A stretch of 22,818 nucleotides of DNA, taken from the IMG/VR virus record IMGVR_UViG_3300049491_000107, positions 1-22,818 of that record; one strand, written 5' to 3'. Below the pieces are notes generated by a model. It ran no database searches. It was not told where the DNA came from and was given only the letters and a program-made list of their open reading frames with translations. Position 1 is the first letter of the stretch, and each line of letters opens with the position of its first letter. The position numbers were made by a program, and so were the translations under genes. This DNA is from a virus. Positions 1-7,172 of the stretch are shown here, one piece after another.

Positions 1-201
1 TTCCTTTCCGATCACCGGGATTTCCGGATCCTCGGCGCGCCGGCGGCGTGTTGCGTCGTTGACGGTTGCCTCGACACGGCGCTAGGCCCCATGCAAAAAT
101 GTACGGAGCACGGCGGCCGGTTGACCAGGGCCGACGTCACGGCCGGCGACCGACCGCCCGAGCGGGTCCGACCGCTTACCCCCGAGGACCTCCGCCCATG
201 A
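1..201 (+). CDS. C-terminal part of a CysHis (zinc-ribbon-like) protein, cut by window start
   Basis: Frame 1 is open from the first base to a TGA at 199-201, giving the last 66 residues of a protein that begins outside the window. The stop overlaps the next start as ATGA (198-201), the same coupling used by other genes here, which supports a real reading frame. Residues 17-39 contain Cys-Cys, then GC, then KCxxHG, a spacing that resembles small zinc-binding C..C..C..H modules in phage proteins such as HNH nucleases. The remainder is polar and ends in a proline- and arginine-rich tail. The family cannot be named from this fragment, and zinc binding is an inference. Confidence 0.6.
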   Translation, partial: FLSDHRDFRILGAPAACCVVDGCLDTALGPMQKCTEHGGRLTRADVTAGDRPPERVRPLTPEDLRP

Positions 202-470
202 TCAACGTCATGTCATTCGGGGAAAACCCTGGCCTCGCCTTTGCCGACCTGGTCCTCGGCCATGTCCCGTACGCCGAGCTCATGGCCGCGATCAGCGAGC
301 AAAAGCTCAAGGGCAAACCGTTGCAGGGGATCCGCGCGTCGCAACTCCGTTACGAGTGGGCGGTTTTTCAGGCCGACGAGTCGGTCATTTTCAACGTGCG
401 TCCCAGCGAGCCTGGCGCCAAGCCCGTGACCGTCGCATATTACCAGTGGATCCCCGGCCAAGATCCTTAG
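198..470 (+). CDS. hypothetical protein, 90 aa
   Basis: This small soluble protein has no family I recognise. The ATG at 198 is preferred because GAGGA at 184-188 lies at good spacing and because it overlaps the preceding stop as ATGA. The frame stays open further upstream to a TTG at 66, but that extension is arginine- and proline-rich, lies in the shadow of the preceding gene and has no ribosome binding site. The protein has an amphipathic N-terminal half and a C-terminal half with beta-like alternation (near 'YEWAVFQADESVIFNV'). There is no signal peptide or membrane segment. It is probably co-translated with the upstream CysHis gene. Its function is unknown. Confidence 0.65.
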   Translation: MINVMSFGENPGLAFADLVLGHVPYAELMAAISEQKLKGKPLQGIRASQLRYEWAVFQADESVIFNVRPSEPGAKPVTVAYYQWIPGQDP

Positions 471-507
471 TAGGCTTGGCCGAAACGCAAACTAGAGGAG
501 CGAGAGC

Positions 508-1062
508 ATGATCGAGGACGTCGATGAGCAACCGGCTTGGCGCGCAAACTTTGACCTAGTGGTCGAGGCCGCGACCAAACGCAAAAAGTCCGGCGCCAGC
601 ATGACCATGCCGGACATTGTTGAGGCCGCCGGCGTCGACATGGCCGATTGGTACAAGGCGATCAACAAGGCCAAGCGCGAGGTCCCGGACGAGGCGCGCG
701 AGTTTTACGAGGAGGTCCTCGGACGCAAGATGCGCGAGCCCGGCACGACGCGCAGGGCAAGCGCCGGCGACGAGACCGAAGCCGAAGCCGAAGAGACCGA
801 AGAGGAGGACGACGCAGAGGACACCGAGGAGATCGTCGAGGTAAGCGCGGCCGAGGTCCTCGCGGCCGTGATCGACGCGCTCGCCAACTACGGCGACGAC
901 AAGGCCGGCATGGTCCGCACGATCAAGACCGTCGCCATGTTTTACGAACTCGAGCTCGGTGAGTCGCGGCCAGTCGAGGCGGCAATCGCCGAGACGTTCA
1001 AGGCCAAGCGTCCGTACAACCGCAAAAAGCCCGAACCGAAGAGACGCGGCGCCAGGGCTTGA
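508..1062 (+). CDS. hypothetical protein with acidic linker, 184 aa
   Basis: The start is supported by GAGGAG at 495-500, eight bases before the ATG. Residues 1-80 are helical and mixed in charge, and might include a helix-turn-helix-like stretch around 35-55 (MPDIVEAAGVDMADWYKAIN). Residues 88-111 are almost entirely Glu and Asp. Residues 112-155 are again helical, and the last 20 residues are Lys/Arg-rich. An acidic linker followed by a basic tail suggests a nucleic-acid or protein-assembly role, but nothing identifies it. It is the last rightward gene before the hairpin at 1109-1153, beyond which the convergent fibre operon ends. Confidence 0.7.
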   Translation: MIEDVDEQPAWRANFDLVVEAATKRKKSGASMTMPDIVEAAGVDMADWYKAINKAKREVPDEAREFYEEVLGRKMREPGTTRRASAGDETEAEAEETEEEDDAEDTEEIVEVSAAEVLAAVIDALANYGDDKAGMVRTIKTVAMFYELELGESRPVEAAIAETFKAKRPYNRKKPEPKRRGARA

Positions 1063-1108
1063 GCTCGGGCCGGTCCGCGTGTTACGTAATTCTTGAATGA
1101 TTGAAACA

Positions 1109-1153
1109 GGCGCCGGATCCCCTCGCATGCGTCTCGCGAGTTGGTCCGGCGCC
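1109..1153. terminator. inverted repeat between convergent genes, likely bidirectional terminator
   Basis: A perfect 9-bp inverted repeat, GGCGCCGGA (1109-1117) and TCCGGCGCC (1145-1153), encloses 27 bases that hold a second stem, CTCGC (1122-1126) with GCGAG (1136-1140). It sits in the 94-base gap between a rightward gene ending at 1062 and the leftward fibre gene whose stop is at 1157-1159. Both flanks are only moderately T-rich, so this is not a classical long-U terminator. Its position at a convergent junction is the main argument for a terminator in either direction. Confidence 0.5.
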
Positions 1154-1156
1154 ATT

Positions 1157-3679
1157 TCAGTATTCGAAGCAAACGGCCCAGGCGGTACAGTCGCCCGTGG
1201 CAAGCGTGTATTCGCAATTCCAAGTGTCGGCGGCCGTCGGATACGATCGGTACAAGTTGAGCGCGACCGTGTTGTCGCAACCCCCGCCCGTCGCAACCTG
1301 GCCGCCCGGGCATACCGCGGCGCATGACGCGGAGCTCGTCGACGTATTGCTCACCCGTGAATGACCGTGAGGCACGTTGCCGCCGTTGCCGCCGGCGTCG
1401 TTGATCTTGGCCGATCCGTTGACGTCAAGCCGCACGGTTGGCGACCCCGTTCCTATGCCGAGATTCTTTGAGACAACGACGTCGCCGGTCGCGCCCTTCA
1501 CGACGAGGCTATCCTCCTGATACGACCCGCCGGAGTCGAAGCGAGCAACCCCCCATTGATCGCCGAGCGTCGTATTCATGCCCATCGCCCATCGGCCAAC
1601 GCCGCTTTTTTTGTACCAAACGCCGCCAAAGTCGCCGGTCGTGTCGGCCGAGAAGAACGGATTGGAGCTCTTGATTTCAAGCTGCTCGCTCGGCGCCGTC
1701 GTCCCGATCCCCATCGCACCGGTCGCCGTGATCGCGGTGGTAAAGCTCGACCCATCGACCTCGAGCTTGTTGGTTCCCGACGTCCGGTCGGTCGACCCGT
1801 CCGTCCCGCCGATCTTGAGGGAGTTTTTGAACCAGTTGTATTTGCCGTTGGCGTCGTGAAATCCCCATGAGTTTGTCGAGGGATCTCCGGCCAGGAATTT
1901 GGTCTTGTAAAGGTACAGGTTGTCGATCGTTGTCGTCGCGCCGACGTTTGCCGCAATGCTGAGAAACCCGGTCAGGTTGTCGATATGACCGGCGCCGGCG
2001 GGTAGGACGTGCGCGTTGAAAAACCCCGTAACGTTGTCGGCTGTCGCATTGGTCCCAAGCTGGAGCAGGTTGATCGCGCCGAGCGACGCCAGGCCGAGAC
2101 CAAAACCGCCGCTCGTGACGTCCGAGTTGTCGCCCAACGTCACGCTCATGATCGGGCCGAAGCCAAAGTGGTCGTCGTTGGCGACGTCGACGTTGTTGGC
2201 GGTCGTAAAGTTGGTGTTGATCGTGTTGATTGGCGATGGGTTGCCGCCGTTGTCGACGAGCGGGAATTCAGTACCGGCGTTGATCCTGCCTAGGTTGACG
2301 CGGTAACCTCCCGAGTCGAATGCAATTATGTTGTCGGCGGCGTATCCGGATATCTGGCCGGCGCCGACGCTGATCGCCTTGTATGACCCGTCGCCGCCGC
2401 CGCCAGTAATGACGGTTGAGGAAAAGCCTGAGTCGCCAGGATCCGACCGTCCCGACCTGCCGGCCGTGTCCTCGGTGATCGTGACAACGCCGGCGTCGTC
2501 ATCGGTTGCCGACAGGTGAGCGACCCCGTCGACCGCGTCCTGGGTCGCGTCGCCAACCGATGCGGCCGGGTCGTCGGTCTCGATGTCGATCTCGACGAGG
2601 GTTGATCCTGGCGAGCTCGGCGCCGACCCCGAACCACTGACCTTGTACCAAAAGGCATAGCAAACGTTTGGGTTGTTGGCGTACGCAGAGCATTTCCGGA
2701 AGTACTTGCCAGCCAAGTCGCCGCCGACGTCGGCCCTGACCGTGAGCTCCTCGACCTGCGCCGTCAACCCGCGTTGAGTGATTTGCTGCGTTACGACCAG
2801 GCCGTAGGCGTCGCCAGGTACGCTCGACTTGTTGTTGAGACTGATCCCTTTGAGGTCACCGGAAACCAGCGTCGTCGCCTCGTTTGAATCGCTGTAACCC
2901 GTGTACCCGTCGCGGAGCTCGTTTACCTTTTTATGCAGGTTGAACGGCAACCAACTCCTCTCGACCAGGTCGACCTCATTGCCGCTGTCGACGAGCGCCA
3001 GGTTGTTCCTGATCGTGTCGCCGTGAATGTTGTCATTGAGCATGGTCGAGGCGCTTAGGGTCGTGAAGCCTGAATTTTCATTGACCGCCGCGTACAGCGT
3101 GTTTTGTTCCTGAGTCCCGAGGGTTCCGAATATGTTGAGGACGTTGAGGCTCGGAAATGTCCCGAGGTTTGGCGCGACGTTGAGGACGCCGTTGTTGCCC
3201 TCGAGCGTGGTCACTGTCGGCGCGGCGTTGATCACGACGAGGTTGTCCCTGGTCGCAAAGGAATCGGTATCGGTGATCGGTAGGTCGACGGACGGAGCGA
3301 CCCAAGTCAAAGCCCCGGCGCCGTCGGACGTGAGGACGTCTCCGTCGTTGCCGTCGTCACCGGGAAAGGTGTAAGCGACTCCGGCGATCGTCACGACGTT
3401 GGGATAGGTAAGCCGCAGAATCTCGGTGCAGTTGGCGCGGAAGGCGAGGACGCCGTCGCCGGGGCTCTCCATTCCCGAGTCGTCGTCGCCCGGGCTTGAG
3501 AAGGTAATGCCGGCAACGTTTGACGAGCAATTGATCTCGCCGCCCTTGGCGCGGACCCCGCCGTTGACAAGGACCCCGACCTGAGGCGTGAGTTGGTCGA
3601 AGTGTCCGATCCGATCCTCGGCCGCGGCGACGCCGGTATGCAGGCATAGCAGGGCGATTGCGAGATGCTTATATGTCAT
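1157..3679 (-). CDS. tail-fibre-like adhesin with N-terminal signal peptide, 840 aa
   Basis: This is a long, Gly/Ser/Asn/Asp-rich, beta-structured protein with fibre hallmarks. A 'GDVLTSDGAGALTWV' type motif lies near the N-terminus. Two 'GIGT..P...L.V/I' repeats in the C-terminal quarter (nt about 1710 and 1445) are typical of tail fibres and related trimeric surface proteins. The last ~60 residues form a compact six-cysteine module ending in AVCFEY. Unusually, residues 1-20 look like a Sec signal peptide: a Lys, a hydrophobic core (LAIALLCL), then VAAA before Glu-Asp. The start overlaps the 147-aa gene by 11 bases and has GAGG eight bases upstream. It is the last gene of the leftward operon. 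A receptor-binding or host-surface role is inferred. A secreted phage-encoded adhesin is the alternative. Confidence 0.75.
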   Translation of the reverse strand: MTYKHLAIALLCLHTGVAAAEDRIGHFDQLTPQVGVLVNGGVRAKGGEINCSSNVAGITFSSPGDDDSGMESPGDGVLAFRANCTEILRLTYPNVVTIAGVAYTFPGDDGNDGDVLTSDGAGALTWVAPSVDLPITDTDSFATRDNLVVINAAPTVTTLEGNNGVLNVAPNLGTFPSLNVLNIFGTLGTQEQNTLYAAVNENSGFTTLSASTMLNDNIHGDTIRNNLALVDSGNEVDLVERSWLPFNLHKKVNELRDGYTGYSDSNEATTLVSGDLKGISLNNKSSVPGDAYGLVVTQQITQRGLTAQVEELTVRADVGGDLAGKYFRKCSAYANNPNVCYAFWYKVSGSGSAPSSPGSTLVEIDIETDDPAASVGDATQDAVDGVAHLSATDDDAGVVTITEDTAGRSGRSDPGDSGFSSTVITGGGGDGSYKAISVGAGQISGYAADNIIAFDSGGYRVNLGRINAGTEFPLVDNGGNPSPINTINTNFTTANNVDVANDDHFGFGPIMSVTLGDNSDVTSGGFGLGLASLGAINLLQLGTNATADNVTGFFNAHVLPAGAGHIDNLTGFLSIAANVGATTTIDNLYLYKTKFLAGDPSTNSWGFHDANGKYNWFKNSLKIGGTDGSTDRTSGTNKLEVDGSSFTTAITATGAMGIGTTAPSEQLEIKSSNPFFSADTTGDFGGVWYKKSGVGRWAMGMNTTLGDQWGVARFDSGGSYQEDSLVVKGATGDVVVSKNLGIGTGSPTVRLDVNGSAKINDAGGNGGNVPHGHSRVSNTSTSSASCAAVCPGGQVATGGGCDNTVALNLYRSYPTAADTWNCEYTLATGDCTAWAVCFEY

Positions 3680-4112
3680 TGCGAGATACCTCGATCCAAA
3701 GGGTTCCGTCCCAAATCAGCTCGAGGACCGAGCCGTTGCGCAGCGTACAAGGCCCGTTGAGCTCGACCCCGTCGCTACCTCCCAGGCCGAGCGTGAAAGT
3801 ATTGGTGTTGTCGGTGCCGCGAAACGTGAGGGCTTGGCCGATCACCGTCCCGGCCTGGATTTGCGGGACGCCGCCGGCATTGAGCGGCGCGCTGTCGCCG
3901 CGGCATATGATCAACTCAAAGATTTTGTTCGCCGTGATCGGGACCGTCACCGTCGAGAGCTCGACCGGCGAGGCAACCGTCCCGGTGACCTTGCGCGCGA
4001 GGACCTGGCTACGGGTTACCCGTTTGGTCGTGCCGCCTTGGTTGACCGGGAATTGATCCGTGTCCGCCGCGTTGGCGGCCGCCGCGAGTTGGGATATTTT
4101 TTTCGCCGTCAT
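3669..4112 (-). CDS. tail fibre-associated structural protein, 147 aa
   Basis: Residues 3-38 (KISQLAAAANAADTDQFPV, then NQGG, TTKR and SQVLA) match a motif common at the N-termini of phage fibre and appendage proteins ('KISELPAA...FPVVQGG.TKR.T.SQL'), which often serves as the virion-attachment segment. The C-terminal two thirds alternates hydrophobic and polar residues and ends with 'SVLELIWDGTLWIEVSRN', like a small beta-sandwich. The ATG is preceded by CAGGAG at seven bases. The gene lies seven bases after the 49-aa gene and overlaps the 840-aa fibre gene. I infer a fibre base or connector encoded next to the adhesin. The exact role is unproven. Confidence 0.65.
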   Translation of the reverse strand: MTAKKISQLAAAANAADTDQFPVNQGGTTKRVTRSQVLARKVTGTVASPVELSTVTVPITANKIFELIICRGDSAPLNAGGVPQIQAGTVIGQALTFRGTDNTNTFTLGLGGSDGVELNGPCTLRNGSVLELIWDGTLWIEVSRNDI

Positions 4113-4116
4113 GAGC

Positions 4117-4266
4117 TCACTCCTGTATCAGGACGTCGTCATTTTCGGCCGCAAGCTCCTCGCCTGCCTCCGTCAAGATCGCCTCGGGGGTTTCCGCGCC
4201 GTCGTCAACCGCGACGACATTTTTTGTTACAATGAAAAGCAGGGCTCGGCGTTGACGTATGGTCAT
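4117..4266 (-). CDS. small hypothetical protein, 49 aa
   Basis: On the minus strand, an ATG at 4266-4264 opens 49 codons ending in TGA at 4119-4117. It fits exactly between two operon genes, 5 bases after the 156-aa gene and 4 bases before the 147-aa gene. Its last codons carry the CAGGAG that serves the following gene. AGGAC/AAGG lies upstream of its own start. The protein has a basic N-terminus (MTIRQRRALL), a short hydrophobic strand, then a very acidic C-terminus (EAGEELAAENDDVLIQE). It has no recognisable family. Tight packing within the operon is the main evidence that it is a gene. Confidence 0.6.
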   Translation of the reverse strand: MTIRQRRALLFIVTKNVVAVDDGAETPEAILTEAGEELAAENDDVLIQE

Positions 4267-4271
4267 TTGCC

Positions 4272-4742
4272 TTAGTCCTGCAAGACGCCGAGCTTGACGA
4301 CGAGATCCGTCGCGCTCGCGTAGGTTGGCGTACCACGCGATTGCACGACGGCATGCAAGATTTTTTTCGCCGGCGTCGTCGCCTCGAGCATGAGGCCGAC
4401 GCCGTTGATCGTCGCGACGGAGCAGTTGGCGAGCTCGCTGTAATCGTCCGCGGTCACACGGATACGGCCCAAAAATTTAGCCGCCATGTTGGCGGCGGAA
4501 ATGTCGAGGGGAGCGTTGTCGGCGGAAACCAGTGTTGGTGAGTCGCTGAAGAGAAGGACGTCGATCGGAGCATTCTGCTTTGCCTTGTCGACGATCGTGA
4601 GCGAGAGTACCGACGCCGAGTCGTTGCCGTCGTCGAGCGCCGCGGCGAGATCGTTGACCGCGCCGATTTGGTCGCCGTCGTCGTACGCGGCCGGCGTGAT
4701 CGCAGGGACAAAGGTCAAGACTCGCGAGTAGAGGGCCGGCAT
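4272..4742 (-). CDS. predicted phage structural protein, 156 aa
   Basis: The first gene of the leftward operon starts at an ATG with AGGAG six bases upstream (4749-4753). The sequence pattern, a 'GD.IG....' segment, then 'LSLTIVDKAKQNAPIDVLLF', then 'DNAPLDISAAN', recalls a small protein widely found in tailed phages near fibre or head-decoration genes and usually left unnamed. It is soluble, beta-rich and has no signal peptide. Its place upstream of the fibre-like genes suggests a virion component of the fibre or decoration system. The pattern match is from memory, so the family relation is moderate and the role is inferred. Confidence 0.6.
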   Translation of the reverse strand: MPALYSRVLTFVPAITPAAYDDGDQIGAVNDLAAALDDGNDSASVLSLTIVDKAKQNAPIDVLLFSDSPTLVSADNAPLDISAANMAAKFLGRIRVTADDYSELANCSVATINGVGLMLEATTPAKKILHAVVQSRGTPTYASATDLVVKLGVLQD

Positions 4743-4770
4743 GCGTCGCTCCTATGGCTTTTTTCTTTTC

Positions 4771-4779
4771 ACTATACCA
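4771..4779 (-). promoter_or_regulatory. candidate extended -10 promoter for the leftward fibre operon
   Basis: On the minus strand the sequence reads TGGTATAGT, an extended -10 element (TGn followed by TATAGT) about 28 bases upstream of the first gene of the leftward operon. A weak TTGCTC lies further upstream but at poor spacing (14 bases), so recognition would depend on the extended -10. The region is an AT-rich island in GC-rich DNA between divergent genes, where a promoter is expected. On the plus strand the same bases read CACTATA, like the downstream half of T7-family promoters. Confidence 0.45.
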
Positions 4780-4819
4780 CTATGAGCAAAGAGCAAGACC
4801 ACACTCCGGAGGACAGCTA

Positions 4820-4924
4820 ATGCGCGATATGACGCAGGCGATCAAACGTGACCAGGCATCGGCGGGGAGCGCGCTCAACATGAGCCCGGCCCGCCCTGCC
4901 CGCTGCGCCGCGCGGTCGCCATGA
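4820..4924 (+). CDS. possible small protein, 34 aa
   Basis: A perfect GGAGGA at 4808-4813 sits six bases before an ATG at 4820. The 34-codon frame ends in a TGA that overlaps the next start as ATGA at 4921-4924. These initiation and coupling signals are better than those of the following gene, which has no Shine-Dalgarno of its own and therefore probably depends on this frame. The peptide has a polar N-terminal half and an Ala/Pro/Arg-rich end, with nothing recognisable. It may be a leader whose translation drives the 100-aa gene. A still shorter 12-codon frame (4782-4820) ends at a TAATG overlap with it. Confidence 0.45.
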   Translation: MRDMTQAIKRDQASAGSALNMSPARPARCAARSP

Positions 4925-5223
4925 GCAACCGGCAACCCATTCCTCGTCTTTGCTTGGTGTCCCGGGACACTACCTCAAAGACGAAAGATTTCAACAGTAT
5001 CTTGGAAAACTCTAAACGTTTCGAGCTCCGCGCCGAATACAGGGCCGCCGACTGCGTCGTCGTCCTGTCGCTATGGCGCCGGGGGGAACCAGACAAGGGC
5101 GGCGACCCAGTCGACGAGACCCTCGTACCACTATGCAACGGTTACCCCGTGGCGATGCGACTGGCGCGGCGTGTCATGCTTGAGAGGCACGGCCTCCGCG
5201 ATCTCGAGGTCCTGGGAGCTTAG
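4921..5223 (+). CDS. hypothetical protein, 100 aa
   Basis: This is a small soluble protein without a recognisable family. The start overlaps the 34-aa frame (ATGA). The stop overlaps the GTG start of the small terminase gene by one base (TAGTG), so it belongs to the packaging operon by position. The first third (nt 4950-5030) uses AT-rich codons such as AAA, AAT, TCT and ATT, unlike its neighbours, which hints at a different origin. The rest is basic and helical, ending in MRLARRVMLERHGLRDLEVLGA-like sequence. Genes in this spot sometimes encode accessory packaging or DNA-binding proteins, but nothing here shows that. Confidence 0.65.
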   Translation: MSNRQPIPRLCLVSRDTTSKTKDFNSILENSKRFELRAEYRAADCVVVLSLWRRGEPDKGGDPVDETLVPLCNGYPVAMRLARRVMLERHGLRDLEVLGA

Positions 5224-5654
5224 TGGGACGCAAGAGCAAATATGACCCAAGATTCTGCGAGGACATGATCGAGCTCATGGCCGGCGGACTTTCCTTTGAG
5301 GCGTGCTGCGGTCACCTTGGCGTAAGCAAGGACACCGGGTACGAATGGGCGAAAAAGTACCCGGAGTTTGCCGAGGCGAAAGAGATCGGCACGGCCAAGT
5401 CCCAAATGTTTTGGGAGGAGGAGGCGATCAAGGGCCGGTGGGGGTCCAAAGATTCGCAATTCAATTCGACGGTTTGGATCTTTACGATGAAAAACCGTTT
5501 CGGTTGGCGCGACAAAAAAGAGGTCATATCCTCCGGGAGCGTCGGCGACCTGTATAAGGATTACACCTTGCCGCAAGTCGAGGCCAAGATCGGCGAGCTC
5601 CTCGGCCGCCTCCCCATCGCGGAGATCATGCAACGTCTCAAGACCCAAAAATAG
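5223..5654 (+). CDS. terS: terminase small subunit
   Basis: This is the DNA-recognition subunit of the packaging motor, 143 aa, starting at GTG with GGGAG four bases upstream. The N-terminal region (about residues 6-47) reads as a helix-turn-helix: 'FCEDMIELMAGGLSFEACC' followed by 'LGVSKDTGYEWAKKYPEF'. This is typical of small terminases that bind the pac/cos region and oligomerise. The middle (WEEEAIKGRWG..., then FTMKNRFGWRDK) matches the helical core and short conserved block seen in this family. The C-terminus (residues 105-143) is helical and would contact the large subunit. It is immediately followed by the large subunit gene, as expected. Confidence 0.85.
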   Translation: MGRKSKYDPRFCEDMIELMAGGLSFEACCGHLGVSKDTGYEWAKKYPEFAEAKEIGTAKSQMFWEEEAIKGRWGSKDSQFNSTVWIFTMKNRFGWRDKKEVISSGSVGDLYKDYTLPQVEAKIGELLGRLPIAEIMQRLKTQK

Positions 5655-5707
5655 CGACGCCGAGCTCGGAGCTCTTTGGAGCCAACCCGCTCGAGCTCCT
5701 CGGCCAG

Positions 5708-7144
5708 TTGACCGAGTTTGACTATGCGCTCGCCGAGCGGAGCTTTTCGCATTTCTACCGCGCGGCCTGGTCGGTCCTCGAGCCGACGACCGAGCTCAAA
5801 TGGAATTGGCATATCGAGTGTATCGCCGAGTACCTCGAGGCCGTCGACCGCGGTCAGATCAAGCGGCTCATAATCAACATGCCGCCGCGCAATTCCAAGT
5901 CGATGACCGTCACCGTCATGTTTCCCGCTTGGTGTTGGATCCGCCGCGCGAGCCGTCGCTTTATCAACGTGTCGTACAGCGAGAGCCTGGCCGTCAAGCA
6001 CAACGTCGACCGCCGTCTCCTGATCAACTCGCCGTGGTACCAGGCGGCATGGGGCGATCGTTTCAGTTTCAGCCCGGACCAAAACCTCAAGAGCGAATAT
6101 ACCAACGACAAGCGCGGCCATTGCGTCGCGGCCGGCATGCTCGGCACGATCACGGGTAAGGGCGGCGACGTGATCATATGCGACGACCCGCACAACCCGC
6201 AAAAGGCGGAGTCCGACGTCGAGCGCGAAAAGACCGTCGACACGTTTGACTCGACGCTCACGACACGGCTCGACGACAAAAAGACCGGCGCCATGATCCT
6301 GGTCATGCAACGCTTGCACGAGCGGGACCTCACGGGTCACCTTCTGAAAAAGGGAGGATGGGAGCACCTTTGCCTCCCGGCCGAGGCGCCGACCAGGTCG
6401 GTCATCACGTTCCCGATCAGCGGTAAAGAAGTCGTCCGCGAGGAGGGCGAGATCCTTCACCCCGAGCGCGAGGGCCCGGTCGAGCTCGCGGCGCAAAAGG
6501 TCGCGCTCGGATCGTACGGGTACGCCGGCCAGTACGACCAAAACCCCGCGCCTCGCGCCGGCGGCCTGTTCAAGCGCAGTTACTGGCGGTACTACGTCAC
6601 CTTGCCCGAGCGCATCGACATTTGGATCCAGTCTTGGGACATGGCCTTTAAGGACAAGGCAACGAGCGACTACGTTGTCGGCCTGGTCATGGCTCGCGCC
6701 GGCGCCTCGATTTACGTTGTTGACATGGTCATGGACAAGCTCGGTTTCAGTAAGTCGAAAGACGCGATCCGGTCGCTCTCGCAGAAATGGCCAAGGGCTT
6801 TGCTCAAGGTTGTCGAGGACAAAGCCAACGGGACGGGGATCGTCGACGACCTCAAGAGTGAGATCGCTGGCCTTGTGTTACAAAACCCCGAGGGATCGAA
6901 ATGGGAGCGCGCGAGTCGCTGCGAGCCCATGCTCGAGGCCGGCAACGTTTACCTCCCGACGCCGGAAACCTGCGCAAAGATTATGGTCGACGGTAAGCCC
7001 AAGACGATCACCGACGCGATCATGGACCAATGCGCCGTGTTCCCGAACGGCGCCAACGACGACATTGTCGACGCCTTGACACAAGGCTTGGATCGCTTGC
7101 GGCCCAAGGTCCACGACCGCACCAAGGCCTTAGGCGTGCTTTGA
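5708..7144 (+). CDS. terL: terminase large subunit (ATPase and nuclease)
   Basis: This is the motor ATPase and headful/cos nuclease that pumps DNA into the prohead. Residues 59-65 (PPRNSKS) are the variant Walker A found in large terminases. Residues 155-160 (VIICDD) are Walker B with its catalytic acidic residue. Residues 197-210 (ILVMQRLHERDLTG) form the coupling motif. The C-terminal nuclease of RNase H fold shows Asp311 (SWDMAF), the Glu370-Asp371 pair (VVEDKANG) and Asp451/452 (NDDIVDAL). At 478 aa it is of normal length. The start is uncertain: the first usable codon is TTG at 5708 with no good Shine-Dalgarno, and the frame stays open back to 5558 inside the small subunit gene. ATA at 5651 is the only other near-start codon. 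Confidence 0.93.
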   Translation: MTEFDYALAERSFSHFYRAAWSVLEPTTELKWNWHIECIAEYLEAVDRGQIKRLIINMPPRNSKSMTVTVMFPAWCWIRRASRRFINVSYSESLAVKHNVDRRLLINSPWYQAAWGDRFSFSPDQNLKSEYTNDKRGHCVAAGMLGTITGKGGDVIICDDPHNPQKAESDVEREKTVDTFDSTLTTRLDDKKTGAMILVMQRLHERDLTGHLLKKGGWEHLCLPAEAPTRSVITFPISGKEVVREEGEILHPEREGPVELAAQKVALGSYGYAGQYDQNPAPRAGGLFKRSYWRYYVTLPERIDIWIQSWDMAFKDKATSDYVVGLVMARAGASIYVVDMVMDKLGFSKSKDAIRSLSQKWPRALLKVVEDKANGTGIVDDLKSEIAGLVLQNPEGSKWERASRCEPMLEAGNVYLPTPETCAKIMVDGKPKTITDAIMDQCAVFPNGANDDIVDALTQGLDRLRPKVHDRTKALGVL

Positions 7145-7172
7145 GATCGACGCGGAGCTCGGTTACAGTTAA

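Noticed and set aside
3588-4235. Rightward frame of 215 codons across the leftward operon
   Set aside because: It covers parts of three minus-strand genes with good ribosome binding sites, and its own sequence is Arg/Pro-rich shadow.
5561-6541. Antisense frame of 326 codons opposite the terminases
   Set aside because: The sense strand carries clear terminase motifs, and the antisense product looks like a composition artefact.
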